DNA of 64,000 nucleotides from Enemella dayhoffiae (lineage in GTDB: Bacteria > Actinomycetota > Actinomycetes > Propionibacteriales > Propionibacteriaceae). Location of the stretch: positions 60,725-124,724 of the forward strand of contig NZ_NMVQ01000005.1 of assembly GCF_002250625.1 (NCBI RefSeq), given 5' to 3'. Position 1 is the first letter of the stretch. Every line of letters begins with the position of its first letter. Of the stretch, positions 43,855 to 52,795 are shown one piece after another. The position numbers and the translations under genes were made by a program. Below the pieces are notes generated by a model. It saw nothing but the letters and a program-made list of their open reading frames with translations. It made no database searches and was not told the origin of the DNA.

Positions 43855-45032
43855 CGCCCCGCCCCCGCCGGGACGACGCCGCTGAGGCGTACCCCCCGTT
43901 CTGCCACGCGTGCAGAGAATCCGCCACCCAACTGCTCTGCCCTCTCGGCCAGCGACCGCAACCCGAAACCGGGCTCCGCCCCGGACAGTTCGGGGGCTCC
44001 GCTCTCCGCACCGTTGTCCTCCAGTTCGATTCGGATCCCCTCCTGCTGCCAGTGCACGGTGATCTCCACCTCGTCGGCGCCCGAGTGCCGCAACACGTTG
44101 GTCAGCCCCTCCTGCACCAGCCGGTAGGCGAACAGCGACGCCTCCCGGCCGAGAGGGCACTCGCTGCCGGTCTGCCGGATCCGAACCGTCAGCCCCGTCC
44201 CCCGGAAGCTGTCCGCAATCGCTTCGAAGGCTGCGATTCCGGACAGGTCGGTCTCACGAGGCGGATTCAGCGCGCGCACCCAGCGACGCATGTACGCCAG
44301 CGCCTCGCTCGCCTGCTGGCGCGCCCGCCCCACCTCGGCGAACGCCTGCTCGGGAGCGGATTCCCGGACGCGCTCGGCGTACTCGAGGCTCATCCCGATC
44401 AGGGTCAGCCGGTGACCGAGCCCGTCGTGCAGCTCGCGGGCGGATCGAGACCGTTCGTCGGCGAGCATCAGCTCCTTCTCCACATCGTGGCGGGCCCGCA
44501 GTTCGGTCACCAGACGCAGGTTGGTCCGGCGCTCGGACTCCAACTCCCGCAGCAGTTGGCCGAGCACCAACCCCAGACCGCCAAGTACTGCCGCCGCCAC
44601 CGACTCGAGCAGGATGCTCTCCCAGTCCCGACCCCACAGGTACATCGCCACTGCCCCGACCGCAGCGAAGAACAGCAGGCCGACCACCCCCTGCCCCAGG
44701 CCCGCGTCCGCCACCACGAGACAGATCGCCAGGAGGGTCAGCAGCAACGGAACCGCACCGCCGCCGCCCAATGCGGCCAGCGCGGCGGCGACGACCAGCA
44801 ACTGCAACCAGAGATGCCTCGGCCGCAGCCGCCAGCTCAGCCAGCAGCCGGCGGTGAGCAGGCTGCCGGCCACCCCGGCCGGGGTGGTCCACCGCGTCGG
44901 TGCCGTGGCGGAGAGAACCGACAGCAGGTTGATCAGGGACAGCACCCCGACCAGCACATCGAGCAGCACCAGCATTCGACGCGACAGGCCCATGCCCACC
45001 AGCGTACGGGGCTGGAGACTCGACACGGTCAT
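43851..45032 (-). CDS. Membrane sensor histidine kinase (HisKA_3 type)
   Basis: 393 residues. About five or six N-terminal membrane helices serve as sensor, followed by HisKA_3 with phospho-acceptor in SARELHDGLGHRLTLIGMSLE, then an HATPase domain (EGLTNVLRHSGA, ELEDNGA, GFGLRSLAERAEQLGG). The signal is unknown; the membrane-only input domain resembles DesK/LiaS-like kinases that sense envelope stress. ATG 45032 fits the 80-bp divergent region to the CPBP gene; longer starts overlap it. An alternative ATG is at 44993. Confidence 0.9.
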   Translation of the reverse strand: MTVSSLQPRTLVGMGLSRRMLVLLDVLVGVLSLINLLSVLSATAPTRWTTPAGVAGSLLTAGCWLSWRLRPRHLWLQLLVVAAALAALGGGGAVPLLLTLLAICLVVADAGLGQGVVGLLFFAAVGAVAMYLWGRDWESILLESVAAAVLGGLGLVLGQLLRELESERRTNLRLVTELRARHDVEKELMLADERSRSARELHDGLGHRLTLIGMSLEYAERVRESAPEQAFAEVGRARQQASEALAYMRRWVRALNPPRETDLSGIAAFEAIADSFRGTGLTVRIRQTGSECPLGREASLFAYRLVQEGLTNVLRHSGADEVEITVHWQQEGIRIELEDNGAESGAPELSGAEPGFGLRSLAERAEQLGGGFSARVAERGVRLSGVVPAGAGR

Positions 45033-45112
45033 GACTGGAGTCACCACTCCACCACGGAAATGGTGACCGAGGACAGGTCCGCCGGCGCCTGCGGCGCGGC
45101 CACACTGAGACC

Positions 45113-46003
45113 ATGACGATCGCCGAACCATCACTCGCCTCCGACCAACCGACCACGAAGCGCGGCGCTCTGCACCGTCGTCTTCCGTTCGCAGTCTGTG
45201 TCCTGCTCGCGACGGTGATGATGTTCGCCAACTATGTGATCGCCGTTCCGGTGACGCTGATCCCCGGCGTCGAGCGGATGGCCCAGAAATCGATCGTCGG
45301 ACAGGTTGTCCTGCGGTCGGTGGGTTCCCTGCTCACTCTGGCCACGGCCGTGCTGCTGGTGTGGTTGGCCACCCGATTCGTGCTGCGCGGGCGGCTCCGC
45401 GACGTCGGGTGGCTGACCAGCCGCGACTCGTGGTGGTTGTTCGGCCTGGGTTGGGCCGCCAGCCTGGTCGCGGTCGTCCTGCCGACGGTGCTGCTTCCCA
45501 TGGCCAATCTGGCCCAGCACACCCCGATTCCCCCGGCGCAGTGGCAGAGCATGACCGCGGGCACGGTGATCGCCGCCGTCGTCGGCCAGACGATGGCCGG
45601 CGTGGCGCTGCAGGGAATCCCGGAGGAGCTGGTGTGGCGCGGCTGGTTGATGAACTGCCTGCGCACCCGCCCCCGCCTCGCCCTGGTCGTCTCGGCCGTG
45701 ATGTTCGGCGCCCTGCACATCATCTCCAACGGTGGCCAGGAAACCGTGGTCGATCGGATCGTCTACGTCGTGATGGCGATGGCATTCGCGTTCTGCGGTG
45801 GGGCGATGGCGCTGCGGCTGGGTTCGCTGTGGCCCGCGATCGGCGTACACGCGGGGTTGCACCTGACCAACCTGATCCTGAACTTCACCCCGTTGAACGC
45901 CGCTGGTTCGTTCGTCTGGGGTGCCCAGGCATTCATCTGGGTGGCGATCGGCACGGTGCTGCTGGCGGGCTGGAAGGGCAGCGAGGTGGCGTACCGGCGC
46001 TGA
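45113..46003 (+). CDS. CPBP-family intramembrane metalloprotease
   Basis: 296 residues, about eight membrane segments. The CPBP (Abi) signature is complete: EELVWRGWL (Glu171-Glu172, Arg), FGALHI and HAGLHLTN supply Glu and two His zinc ligands. Members cleave or modify membrane proteins; some confer bacteriocin immunity. It faces the kinase gene across an 80-bp divergent promoter, so it may be the two-component system's target. ATG 45113. Confidence 0.9.
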   Translation: MTIAEPSLASDQPTTKRGALHRRLPFAVCVLLATVMMFANYVIAVPVTLIPGVERMAQKSIVGQVVLRSVGSLLTLATAVLLVWLATRFVLRGRLRDVGWLTSRDSWWLFGLGWAASLVAVVLPTVLLPMANLAQHTPIPPAQWQSMTAGTVIAAVVGQTMAGVALQGIPEELVWRGWLMNCLRTRPRLALVVSAVMFGALHIISNGGQETVVDRIVYVVMAMAFAFCGGAMALRLGSLWPAIGVHAGLHLTNLILNFTPLNAAGSFVWGAQAFIWVAIGTVLLAGWKGSEVAYRR

Positions 46004-46012
46004 CCGGGGCGC

Positions 46013-46390
46013 TCAGTCGTCGAGGTCGACCCAGTCCATGCCGCGGGTCGTCGCCCACTCCCGGGCGGCGGCCCGCAGCGATTCGTCCACCCCGCGACCG
46101 GTCAGGTCGGCGGGGACGAAGAGTCGCTCGGCGCGCAGCGCTCCCCCTCCGGTACGCCCGGGCCACGGCAGCGGCCGGGTGCGGGCGGTCAGCAGCAGTC
46201 CGGCGTGCCGGCCGTCGAGCTCGGCCCACCAGGCCGGGTGCTGATCGCGATACTCCAGCCACGCGTCGGCGAATCGGTCCAGGAAACCCGGTCCCGGGTC
46301 CAGCCCCTCCGCGCGGGCAGCCTGGATCGTGAGGGCCCCCACCAGGAGCGCGTCCGCGGCGCCGGCCTGGCGGATTCGTGGCCCGATCAT
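46013..46390 (-). CDS. GNAT-like N-acetyltransferase domain protein
   Basis: 125 residues. Begins IRQAGAADALLVGAL (the typical beta1-alpha1 of GNAT enzymes) and shows AWWAELDGRHAGLLL (strands 2-4) and RLFVPADLTGRGVDESLRAAA, where the acetyl-CoA loop would be R/Q-x-x-G-x-G/A but is RGVDES, slightly altered. Short for the family (usually ~150 residues). Substrate unknown. Confidence 0.65.
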   Translation of the reverse strand: MIGPRIRQAGAADALLVGALTIQAARAEGLDPGPGFLDRFADAWLEYRDQHPAWWAELDGRHAGLLLTARTRPLPWPGRTGGGALRAERLFVPADLTGRGVDESLRAAAREWATTRGMDWVDLDD

Positions 46391-46459
46391 GGTGCAGATG
46401 CTGCCACAACCGACGGGGTGCGTGGGGCGATGTCAGTGCCGGCCGGTTGACTGGGACCC

Positions 46460-48604
46460 ATGACGGCTGACACCCCCCACCTCGACGACGACGCCCTGAC
46501 GGTGCTGCGCCGGCTCACCGGCCGACCCGACGCCACCTTCCGCGACGGCCAGCTGGAGGCGATCAAGGCGCTGGTCGAGCAGCGACAGCGGGTGCTGGTG
46601 GTGCAACGCACCGGTTGGGGCAAGTCGGCGGTCTATTTCGTCGCCTCCCTGCTGCGCCGCCAGCGCGGGTCCGGGCCGACGCTGATCGTCTCCCCGTTGC
46701 TGGCGCTGATGCGCGACCAGGTCGCCGCGGCCGAACGGGCCGGCGTACGCACCGCCGCGATCAACTCCGCCAACGTGACCGAGTGGGACGAGGTGATCGA
46801 CCGGCTGCGCGCCGACGAGCTCGACCTGCTGCTGGTCTCCCCCGAGCGGCTGACCAACCCGCGCTTCCGGGACACGGTGCTGCCCGCCCTGCTCGACCGG
46901 CTCGGGCTGCTGGTGGTCGACGAGGCGCACTGCATCTCCGACTGGGGCCACGACTTCCGGCCCGACTATCGCCGGATCCGGGAGCTGATCGCCGACCTGG
47001 CTGCGGATGTACCGGTGCTCGCCACCACCGCCACCGCGAACGAGCGGGTGGTCACCGACGTCGCCGAACAGCTCGGCGGCGGCGGGCACCGAGTGCTCAC
47101 CCTGCGCGGTCCGCTCGCCCGCGACTCACTCCGGCTCGGTGTGCTCACCCTGCAGACCTCGCGGCAACGGCTGGGCTGGCTGCTCGCCCACCTGGCTGAG
47201 CTGCCGGGTTCGGGCATCATCTACGCGCTCACCGTGTCCGCGGCCGAGGACACGGCCCGACTGCTCGCCGACGCAGGGCTTCCGGTCAAGGCCTACACCG
47301 GACGCACCGACCCGGCCGAGCGCGAGGCCGCCGAGCAGGCGTTGCAGGACAACCGGGTCAAGGCGCTGGTGGCGACCAGTGCGCTCGGCATGGGGTTCGA
47401 CAAACCCGATCTCGGGTTCGTGGTGCACCTGGGCGCGCCGAGCTCACCGGTCGCCTACTACCAGCAGGTGGGGCGCGCGGGTCGCGCCACCGACCGGGCC
47501 GACGTGCTGCTGCTGCCCGGGGTGGAGGACCGCGACATCTGGCACTACTTCGCCACCGTGTCCATGCCCACCCCGCACAAGGTGGGGCAGGTGCTGACCG
47601 CGCTCGAGCAGGCCGACAAACCGCTCAGCGTCGGCGCGCTGGAGGCCCGGGTCGACCTGCGCCGCTCCCCGCTGGAACTGCTGCTGAAGGTGCTCGCCGT
47701 CGACGGGGCGGTCGAGAAGGTGGGCGGCGGCTGGCAGCGCACCGGCACCGACTGGAGCTATGACGAGGAACGCTACGGCCGGATCGAGGAGGCTCGCCAG
47801 CGCGAGCAGCAGGCGATGCTCGACTATGAGAGCGGCTCGGCCTGCCGGATGGAGTTCCTCACCCGACAACTCGACGACCCCACCGCCGCCGCCTGCGGAC
47901 GCTGCGACAACTGTCAGCGGGCCGCCGGAGAGCCGGTCTGGTTCTCCGCCGACGTGCCGGCCGACTGGGTGGAGAAGGCCGAGGCCGGGCTGGCGCGGGT
48001 CGGTGTACCGATCGAGCCCAGGGTCCAGTGGCCGTCCGGGATGGATCGGCTGTCGGTGCCGGTGAAGGGCAGGATCCCGGCCGAGGAGGCGTACGCCGAG
48101 GGACGCGCGGTGGCCCGGTTGACCGACCTCGGCCACGGCGCCGCGCTGCGTTCGCTGTTCGTCAACGACGACCAGGGCAACCCGGTGGACGCCGAGGTGC
48201 CGGCCAACCTGGCCCGGGCCTGCGTCGAGGTGCTGCGCGAGTGGGGGTGGGGCGAGCGGCCGGTGGCGGTGCTCTCGATCGGGTCCCTGTCGCGACCCCG
48301 GTTGGTCCGCTCGCTGGCCGAGGGGCTGGCCCGGGTGGGCCGGTTGACGGATCTGGGGACACTGGCGGTACGCCCGGAGTTGCCGCAACCGGGTCCTGGC
48401 AACAGCGCCTATCGGCTGGCCTCGCTGTGGCAGCGGTTCGAGTTATCGGCCGAGCAACGGTCGGCGCTGGCCGGGCTGAGCGGGCCGGTGCTGCTGGTCG
48501 ACGACCTGGTCGACTCGCGGTGGACCATGACGGTGGCCGCGCGGGAGGTACGCCTGGCCGGCGCCCCCGCGGTGCTCCCGTTCGCCCTGGCGCTGGCCGG
48601 CTGA
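46460..48604 (+). CDS. recQ: RecQ-family ATP-dependent DNA helicase with C-terminal phosphoribosyltransferase-like domain
   Basis: 714 residues. Walker A RTGWGKSAVYF, DEAH box VVDEAHCISDWGHDFRPDY, motif VI QQVGRAGR. A zinc-binding region follows (Cys in GSACRMEF and CGRCDNC at about 485), then winged-helix-like sequence. Residues ~650-714 contain VLLVDDLVDSRWTMT, a PRPP-loop-like motif of phosphoribosyltransferases/ComF, fused as in many actinobacterial RecQ proteins. Role: unwinding of recombination intermediates. ATG 46460. The 3' end abuts dispersed-element copies. Confidence 0.93.
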   Translation: MTADTPHLDDDALTVLRRLTGRPDATFRDGQLEAIKALVEQRQRVLVVQRTGWGKSAVYFVASLLRRQRGSGPTLIVSPLLALMRDQVAAAERAGVRTAAINSANVTEWDEVIDRLRADELDLLLVSPERLTNPRFRDTVLPALLDRLGLLVVDEAHCISDWGHDFRPDYRRIRELIADLAADVPVLATTATANERVVTDVAEQLGGGGHRVLTLRGPLARDSLRLGVLTLQTSRQRLGWLLAHLAELPGSGIIYALTVSAAEDTARLLADAGLPVKAYTGRTDPAEREAAEQALQDNRVKALVATSALGMGFDKPDLGFVVHLGAPSSPVAYYQQVGRAGRATDRADVLLLPGVEDRDIWHYFATVSMPTPHKVGQVLTALEQADKPLSVGALEARVDLRRSPLELLLKVLAVDGAVEKVGGGWQRTGTDWSYDEERYGRIEEARQREQQAMLDYESGSACRMEFLTRQLDDPTAAACGRCDNCQRAAGEPVWFSADVPADWVEKAEAGLARVGVPIEPRVQWPSGMDRLSVPVKGRIPAEEAYAEGRAVARLTDLGHGAALRSLFVNDDQGNPVDAEVPANLARACVEVLREWGWGERPVAVLSIGSLSRPRLVRSLAEGLARVGRLTDLGTLAVRPELPQPGPGNSAYRLASLWQRFELSAEQRSALAGLSGPVLLVDDLVDSRWTMTVAAREVRLAGAPAVLPFALALAG

Positions 48605-48608
48605 AGAC

Positions 48609-48647
48609 CCCTGAGCCTGTCGAAGGGTCCCTGAGCCTGTCGAAGGG
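48609..48647. repeat. Two tandem dispersed-element copies with perfect short palindromic ends
   Basis: CCCTGAGCCTGTCGAAGGG at 48609-48627 and again at 48629-48647 (20-bp period), five bases beyond the recQ stop. The CCCT and AGGG ends pair with each other, unlike the GG-ended version elsewhere. Confidence 0.9.
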
Positions 48648-48885
48648 CTAGTCCGGCCTTGGCGCCCACCTTGTCGGTGAACGCATCCGCGGCCTTGCCC
48701 GCGTTCTCGCCGGTGACCTGCTTGGAGGCCGCGCTGCCCTCCTCGGTGGCCTGGCCGACCTTGCCGCCCATGTGCATCCAGCGTTGGCCATAGCCGAAGG
48801 CGGCAGCCTCGTCACCCTCCGGCCGCTGCTGGCCGGTACTGTTCAGAGAGGCGACGAGGGGTGGGGGCAGCTCGAGCAGGCTCAT
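48648..48885 (-). pseudogene. Truncated N-terminal leader of a WXG100-like/polymorphic-toxin-type protein
   Basis: ATG 48885 with GGAG upstream starts MSLLELPPPLVASL. It continues with FGYGQRWMHMGGKVGQ and VTGENAGKAADAFTDKVG, the pattern of N-terminal WXG-type/ESX-exported leaders of large actinobacterial toxins. After about 79 residues the frame enters the dispersed repeats and then the antisense of recQ, so the effector part is missing. Likely the 5' stump of a deleted gene. The homology call is by pattern and moderate in confidence. Confidence 0.55.
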
Positions 48886-48982
48886 CGGTTTGCTCCGGGG
48901 CCCTTCGGCACCCTACGACGGGTGGGGTTCGCCTCGGGAGGGGATCCGGATTGTTCCGGGACACTCGTCCACGGGCGGAGGA

Positions 48983-50731
48983 TCAGCCGACCGCGACCGG
49001 AAGTGCGCGCAGCCGGGCGGCCTCGGCGCTGGCGTCGTCGGGTTGGGCCTCCGCCGCGGCCTCGGCCGCGGCTGCTGCGGCGTACGCCTGTTGCTCCTGC
49101 TGGACGGTCTCGACGTCCCAGCCGAGCAGCGGGGCCACCACCTCGGACAGGTCCTCGAGCGCGGAGACCCCCCGGTCGCGGGTCTCGAAGCCGAGCCGGA
49201 TCCGGTGGTTGAGAATGTCGGCCAGGTGCAGCGCACCCTCGTGCAGCACGGCGAACGCGGCCTCCACCTTGAGGTACGCCGGGGCGCTCGGCAGCGGCTC
49301 GGCCCACTCGGGATGCTCAGCGATCAACTCCAGCAGCACCGCGACCTCGGTGCCGTAGCGACCGAGCAGGTGCTCCACACGGTCCTCGGTCCAGCCGAAT
49401 TCGCCAGCCTGGTTGGCGAATCGGCGGCTGGCGGCCTCAAGGCCGGCGGCGCCGACGAGCGGGGTGCGGGCGGTGACCGACGGGAGCGCCTTGGCCATCT
49501 GGCTGCCGAGGGCATAGTCGACGGCGTCCTCGGCCATCGCGCGATAGGTGGTCAGCTTGCCGCCGGCGATCACCACCAGCCCCGGGGCGACCTCGGCCAC
49601 GGTGTGCTCGCGGGACACCTTGGTGGAGCTGGTCTCCCCGTCCCCTGCGGTGTCCTCGGTGGGTTGGACCAGGGGACGCAGCCCGGCGTAGGTGCCGATG
49701 ACGTCCTCGCGGGTCAGGTTGCTGGAGAGCACCTTGTTGGCGTGCTCGAGGATATAGTCGATGTCGGCGGTGGTGGCCACCGGATATTGACGCGAGTGGT
49801 GCCAGGCGGTGTCGGTGGTGCCAACGATCCAATAGCGCTGCCACGGGATGATGAACAACACCGACTTCTCGGTGCGCAGGAACAGCCCTGTGCTTCCGTT
49901 GATCCGCTCCTTCGGGAAGACCAGGTGGATTCCCTTGCTGGCCAGGACTTTCAGCCCCTCGCCGGACTGGGTGTGGTCGCGGCTGGCGAGCTCCTCGGAG
50001 TCCTCGGTCCACACGCCGGTGGAGTTGATCACTCGGCTGGCGCGGATCGTGTGCTCGGTGCCGGTCTCCAGGTCGCGGACCACCGCCCCGGTCACCCGGC
50101 CGCGGTCGTTGCGGGGGAAATCCACCACCTGGGTGCGGGAGGCGGCGTACGCCCCATAGCCGACGGCCGTGCGGACCAGTCCCAGCACCAGGCGGGCATC
50201 GTCAACCCTGGCGTCGAAATAGCGGATCGCGCCGGTCAGCTGGTCGGGGCGGATGTCCGGAAAAGCTTCCAGGGCACCCTTTCTGGTGTAGTGCCGCTGC
50301 ACCGGAACCGGATGCCCCTGCGCGCCCGCCCGCGCCATCACGTCATAGAGACCGACACCGACCGCAGAATAGGAACGCTCGATCACCGGCATCTTCAACG
50401 GCCACAGAAAAGGCTGCTCCTTGACCAGGTGCGGGGCGGTGGTCGACAGCAGCAGACCACGTTCCCGGAGAGCTTCATGCACGAGCGCGAAGTCGAGGTT
50501 GTAGAGGTAGCGCAGCCCGCCGTGCACCAGCTTGCTGGAGCGCGAGGAGGTGCCCTGGGCCCAGTCCTGCATCTCCACGATTCCGGTGCGCAGGCCACGG
50601 GTCGCGGCGTCGAGGGCGATACCGGCGCCGGTGACCCCGCCGCCAACCACCAGCACGTCCAGGCCCTCCTCGTCGGACATGGCGGCCAGTGCCGCCAGCC
50701 GGGACTTCGGGTTCAAGCTCGTCGACTCCAC
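48983..50731 (-). CDS. glpD: Aerobic glycerol-3-phosphate dehydrogenase
   Basis: 582-residue FAD enzyme oxidising sn-glycerol-3-phosphate to dihydroxyacetone phosphate, feeding electrons to quinone; membrane-peripheral. Dinucleotide fold VLVVGGGVTGAGIA (about 26-39), then GTSSRSSKLVHGGLRYL and the DAO C-terminal region (VVIAGGKLTTYRAMAEDAV). A C-terminal ~60-residue Ala/Glu-rich tail is loosely conserved. GTG 50731 has AGGAGGAGT upstream. Divergently transcribed from a SorC-family regulator across a 92-bp operator region, which suggests control by it. Confidence 0.95.
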   Translation of the reverse strand: MESTSLNPKSRLAALAAMSDEEGLDVLVVGGGVTGAGIALDAATRGLRTGIVEMQDWAQGTSSRSSKLVHGGLRYLYNLDFALVHEALRERGLLLSTTAPHLVKEQPFLWPLKMPVIERSYSAVGVGLYDVMARAGAQGHPVPVQRHYTRKGALEAFPDIRPDQLTGAIRYFDARVDDARLVLGLVRTAVGYGAYAASRTQVVDFPRNDRGRVTGAVVRDLETGTEHTIRASRVINSTGVWTEDSEELASRDHTQSGEGLKVLASKGIHLVFPKERINGSTGLFLRTEKSVLFIIPWQRYWIVGTTDTAWHHSRQYPVATTADIDYILEHANKVLSSNLTREDVIGTYAGLRPLVQPTEDTAGDGETSSTKVSREHTVAEVAPGLVVIAGGKLTTYRAMAEDAVDYALGSQMAKALPSVTARTPLVGAAGLEAASRRFANQAGEFGWTEDRVEHLLGRYGTEVAVLLELIAEHPEWAEPLPSAPAYLKVEAAFAVLHEGALHLADILNHRIRLGFETRDRGVSALEDLSEVVAPLLGWDVETVQQEQQAYAAAAAAEAAAEAQPDDASAEAARLRALPVAVG

Positions 50732-50823
50732 TACTCCTCCTCAGGTTTTGCCGTTACCATCGTGTGCGATGATGCACGAATGGGCAAGCCTTCTGCACAA
50801 ACGTGCAGAAGGGAGGTGGTGAC
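50732..50823. promoter_or_regulatory. glpD/regulator divergent promoter with inverted-repeat operator
   Basis: 92 bp. A perfect inverted repeat has arms CTTCTGCAC and GTGCAGAAG with a 4-base spacer (about 50789-50810). A related imperfect site TCGTGTGC...GCACGA lies at about 50759-50778. Both contain TGCAC/GTGCA half-sites and flank the likely promoters. They are presumably operators for the divergent SorC-like regulator and, by position, control of glpD. Confidence 0.65.
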
Positions 50824-51813
50824 GTGGGCGATCGTGAGGATCAGGCCTACCTGGCGGCCGAGCTCTACTACCTGCAGGACGAGACAATGGAGGCGATCGC
50901 CGCACGGCTGGGCGTGTCCCGTTCCACGGTGTCCCGATTGCTGGCGACCGCCCGGGACGAGGGGTGGGTGCGGATCACGCTGGCCCCCCGCCCCGGGGAC
51001 GACTCCGAGCTGGCGGGCAGCCTGCGTCGCGAGTTCGGGGTACGCCCCCACCTGGTCCCGACCCGCGCCAACGCGGGGGCCGAGCAGCGGCTGGACCACA
51101 TCGCCACGGCAGCGGCCAGGTTGGTGGAGTCGCTGGTCCACCCCGGTGGCAGTCTGGGCGTGGCGTGGGGCACCACGGTGGCGGCGGTGGCGCAACGACT
51201 GAGGCGTACGCCTGCGGCGGGCTCGGCGATCGTCCAGCTGAACGGCTCGGCCAACTCGACCACCTCGGGGATTCCCTATTCCGAAAGCATTCTGGCCACC
51301 GCCGCGGAGGCGTTCGACGCTGAGGTGCACTGGTTTCCGGTGCCGGCCTTCTTCGACTTCGCCAGCACCAAGCAGGCGCTGTGGCGCGAGCGCAGCATCG
51401 CCGGAGTGCTGGCGCGTCAGCAGTCCTGCGACCTGGCGCTGTTCGGGGTGGGCAGCTTCGGCGGGCGGCAGGCCAGCCACGTCTACACCTCGGGCTATCT
51501 CGACGAGGTGACCATGACCGAACTGGCGGCGGCCGGTGTGGTGGGCGACGTGTGTACCGTGCTGCTGCGCGCCGACGGGTCGTACGCCGACCTGGCCATC
51601 AACGACCGCGCGTCTGGGCCGACGCCGGCGGAGCTGCAACGTATTCCGCGCCGGGTGTGCGTGGTGTCGGGTGGGCACAAGGTACGCGCCACCCTCGCCG
51701 CGCTGCGCGCCCGCGTCGCCACCGACCTGGTGATCGACGAACTCACCGCCCGGGAGTTGCTGCGCACGCACCGCTCCAGCGGAGGTCGGCCGGCGCGGCA
51801 CAGCGCCAGGTGA
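50824..51813 (+). CDS. SorC/DeoR-family sugar-binding transcriptional regulator
   Basis: 329 residues. The N-terminal helix-turn-helix QDETMEAIAARLGVSRSTVSRLLA is followed by a sugar-phosphate-isomerase-like effector domain (GGSLGVAWGTTVAAVAQRL...GVGSFGG...GDVCTVLL). Binds a phosphorylated sugar or glycerol-type metabolite; being next to glpD suggests glycerol-3-phosphate or a triose phosphate. GTG 50824 follows GGGAGGTG. Likely autoregulated through the inverted repeat just upstream. Confidence 0.9.
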   Translation: MGDREDQAYLAAELYYLQDETMEAIAARLGVSRSTVSRLLATARDEGWVRITLAPRPGDDSELAGSLRREFGVRPHLVPTRANAGAEQRLDHIATAAARLVESLVHPGGSLGVAWGTTVAAVAQRLRRTPAAGSAIVQLNGSANSTTSGIPYSESILATAAEAFDAEVHWFPVPAFFDFASTKQALWRERSIAGVLARQQSCDLALFGVGSFGGRQASHVYTSGYLDEVTMTELAAAGVVGDVCTVLLRADGSYADLAINDRASGPTPAELQRIPRRVCVVSGGHKVRATLAALRARVATDLVIDELTARELLRTHRSSGGRPARHSAR

Positions 51814-51862
51814 GCAATTTCGGTCGGGCGCGGACAGCCCGCGGGAGCCGATACTTGCTGAC

Positions 51863-52795
51863 ATGACCGGCCGTGATCGCCTTCGAGAACTCCTGGACGC
51901 CGTGCTCGATGCGGAGCCCTCCCTGACCGAGATGGCCGCGGCGGCGCACTCCTCGCCCTTCCACTTCGGCCGCCAGGTCACCCGGTTGGCCGGCGAGGCG
52001 CCGATGGCCCTGCGTCGCCGGGTCGAGCTCGAACGCGCGGCCTGGCTGCTGCAGCGCGGCGCCAACGTCACCGAGACTGCGTTCGGAGCCGGCTACGACA
52101 GCGTGAACGGATTCTCCCGGGCGTACCGGCGCGCGTTCGGGTTCGCCCCCAGCGAGACGCCGCCCGCGAGCAGCCGCGGGCACTGGCTGTCCGCACCGAA
52201 CGGGATCCACTTCCACTCGCCGACGGCCCTCTACGTCGACGCTGCGGCCGGGGGCGGTGCGGGTGATCCGGTGCTCGGCATCCTGATCCGTCAGGACTGC
52301 GAGGATGTGAGTGCGCTGATGTCGGTGGCGCAATCCCTGTCGGCAACGCAACTCCATCAGGTACGTCTGCCGGGGGCCGTCTGCTTGGCCTGGGACGGGC
52401 CGGAGGAAACTTTGTGGCAGTTGTTGCGGAACCTCGTGCTGGCGAAGGGGCCGTGGCTGGCTGCTATCGAGGGGGAGGACCAACCGGACCTGTCCGCGAT
52501 CGGCGACCTGAACGCGCTGGCCGAACACCACCGGGAGGTGGTCCCGCGCTGGCTCCGCCTGCTCGACGAGGTGGATGCCCGGGGCGGTTGGGGCGATCGC
52601 ATCGTCGACGCCCTGTGCACCCCACCGGAGAGTTTCGTGCTCTGTCAGGTGGTGGCGCACGTGCTCACCTTTTCGGCGCACCGCCGTCAGGTGGCCCGCT
52701 GGATGCTCCGCGATGCCGGATGCGACCTGTCCGACCCCGCCCTCGACCCCGATCCGATCACCTGGCACCGACGACACAGTGGAGGGACCACATGA
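51863..52795 (+). CDS. AraC-family regulator fused to a DinB-like domain
   Basis: 310 residues. The N-terminal AraC HTH pair has EPSLTEMAAAAHSSPFHFGRQV and ALGGGAGYDSVNGFSRAYRRAFG-like spacing, read here as AFGAGYDSVNGFSRAYRR. The C-terminal ~150 residues (HREVVPRWLRLLDE...CQVVAHVLTFSAHRRQV) form a DinB/YfiT-like four-helix fold with potential metal His. Such fusions regulate small-molecule-responsive genes. It overlaps the RibD-like reductase gene by 4 bp (ATGA), so the pair is coupled and likely functionally linked. ATG 51863. Confidence 0.85.
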   Translation: MTGRDRLRELLDAVLDAEPSLTEMAAAAHSSPFHFGRQVTRLAGEAPMALRRRVELERAAWLLQRGANVTETAFGAGYDSVNGFSRAYRRAFGFAPSETPPASSRGHWLSAPNGIHFHSPTALYVDAAAGGGAGDPVLGILIRQDCEDVSALMSVAQSLSATQLHQVRLPGAVCLAWDGPEETLWQLLRNLVLAKGPWLAAIEGEDQPDLSAIGDLNALAEHHREVVPRWLRLLDEVDARGGWGDRIVDALCTPPESFVLCQVVAHVLTFSAHRRQVARWMLRDAGCDLSDPALDPDPITWHRRHSGGTT

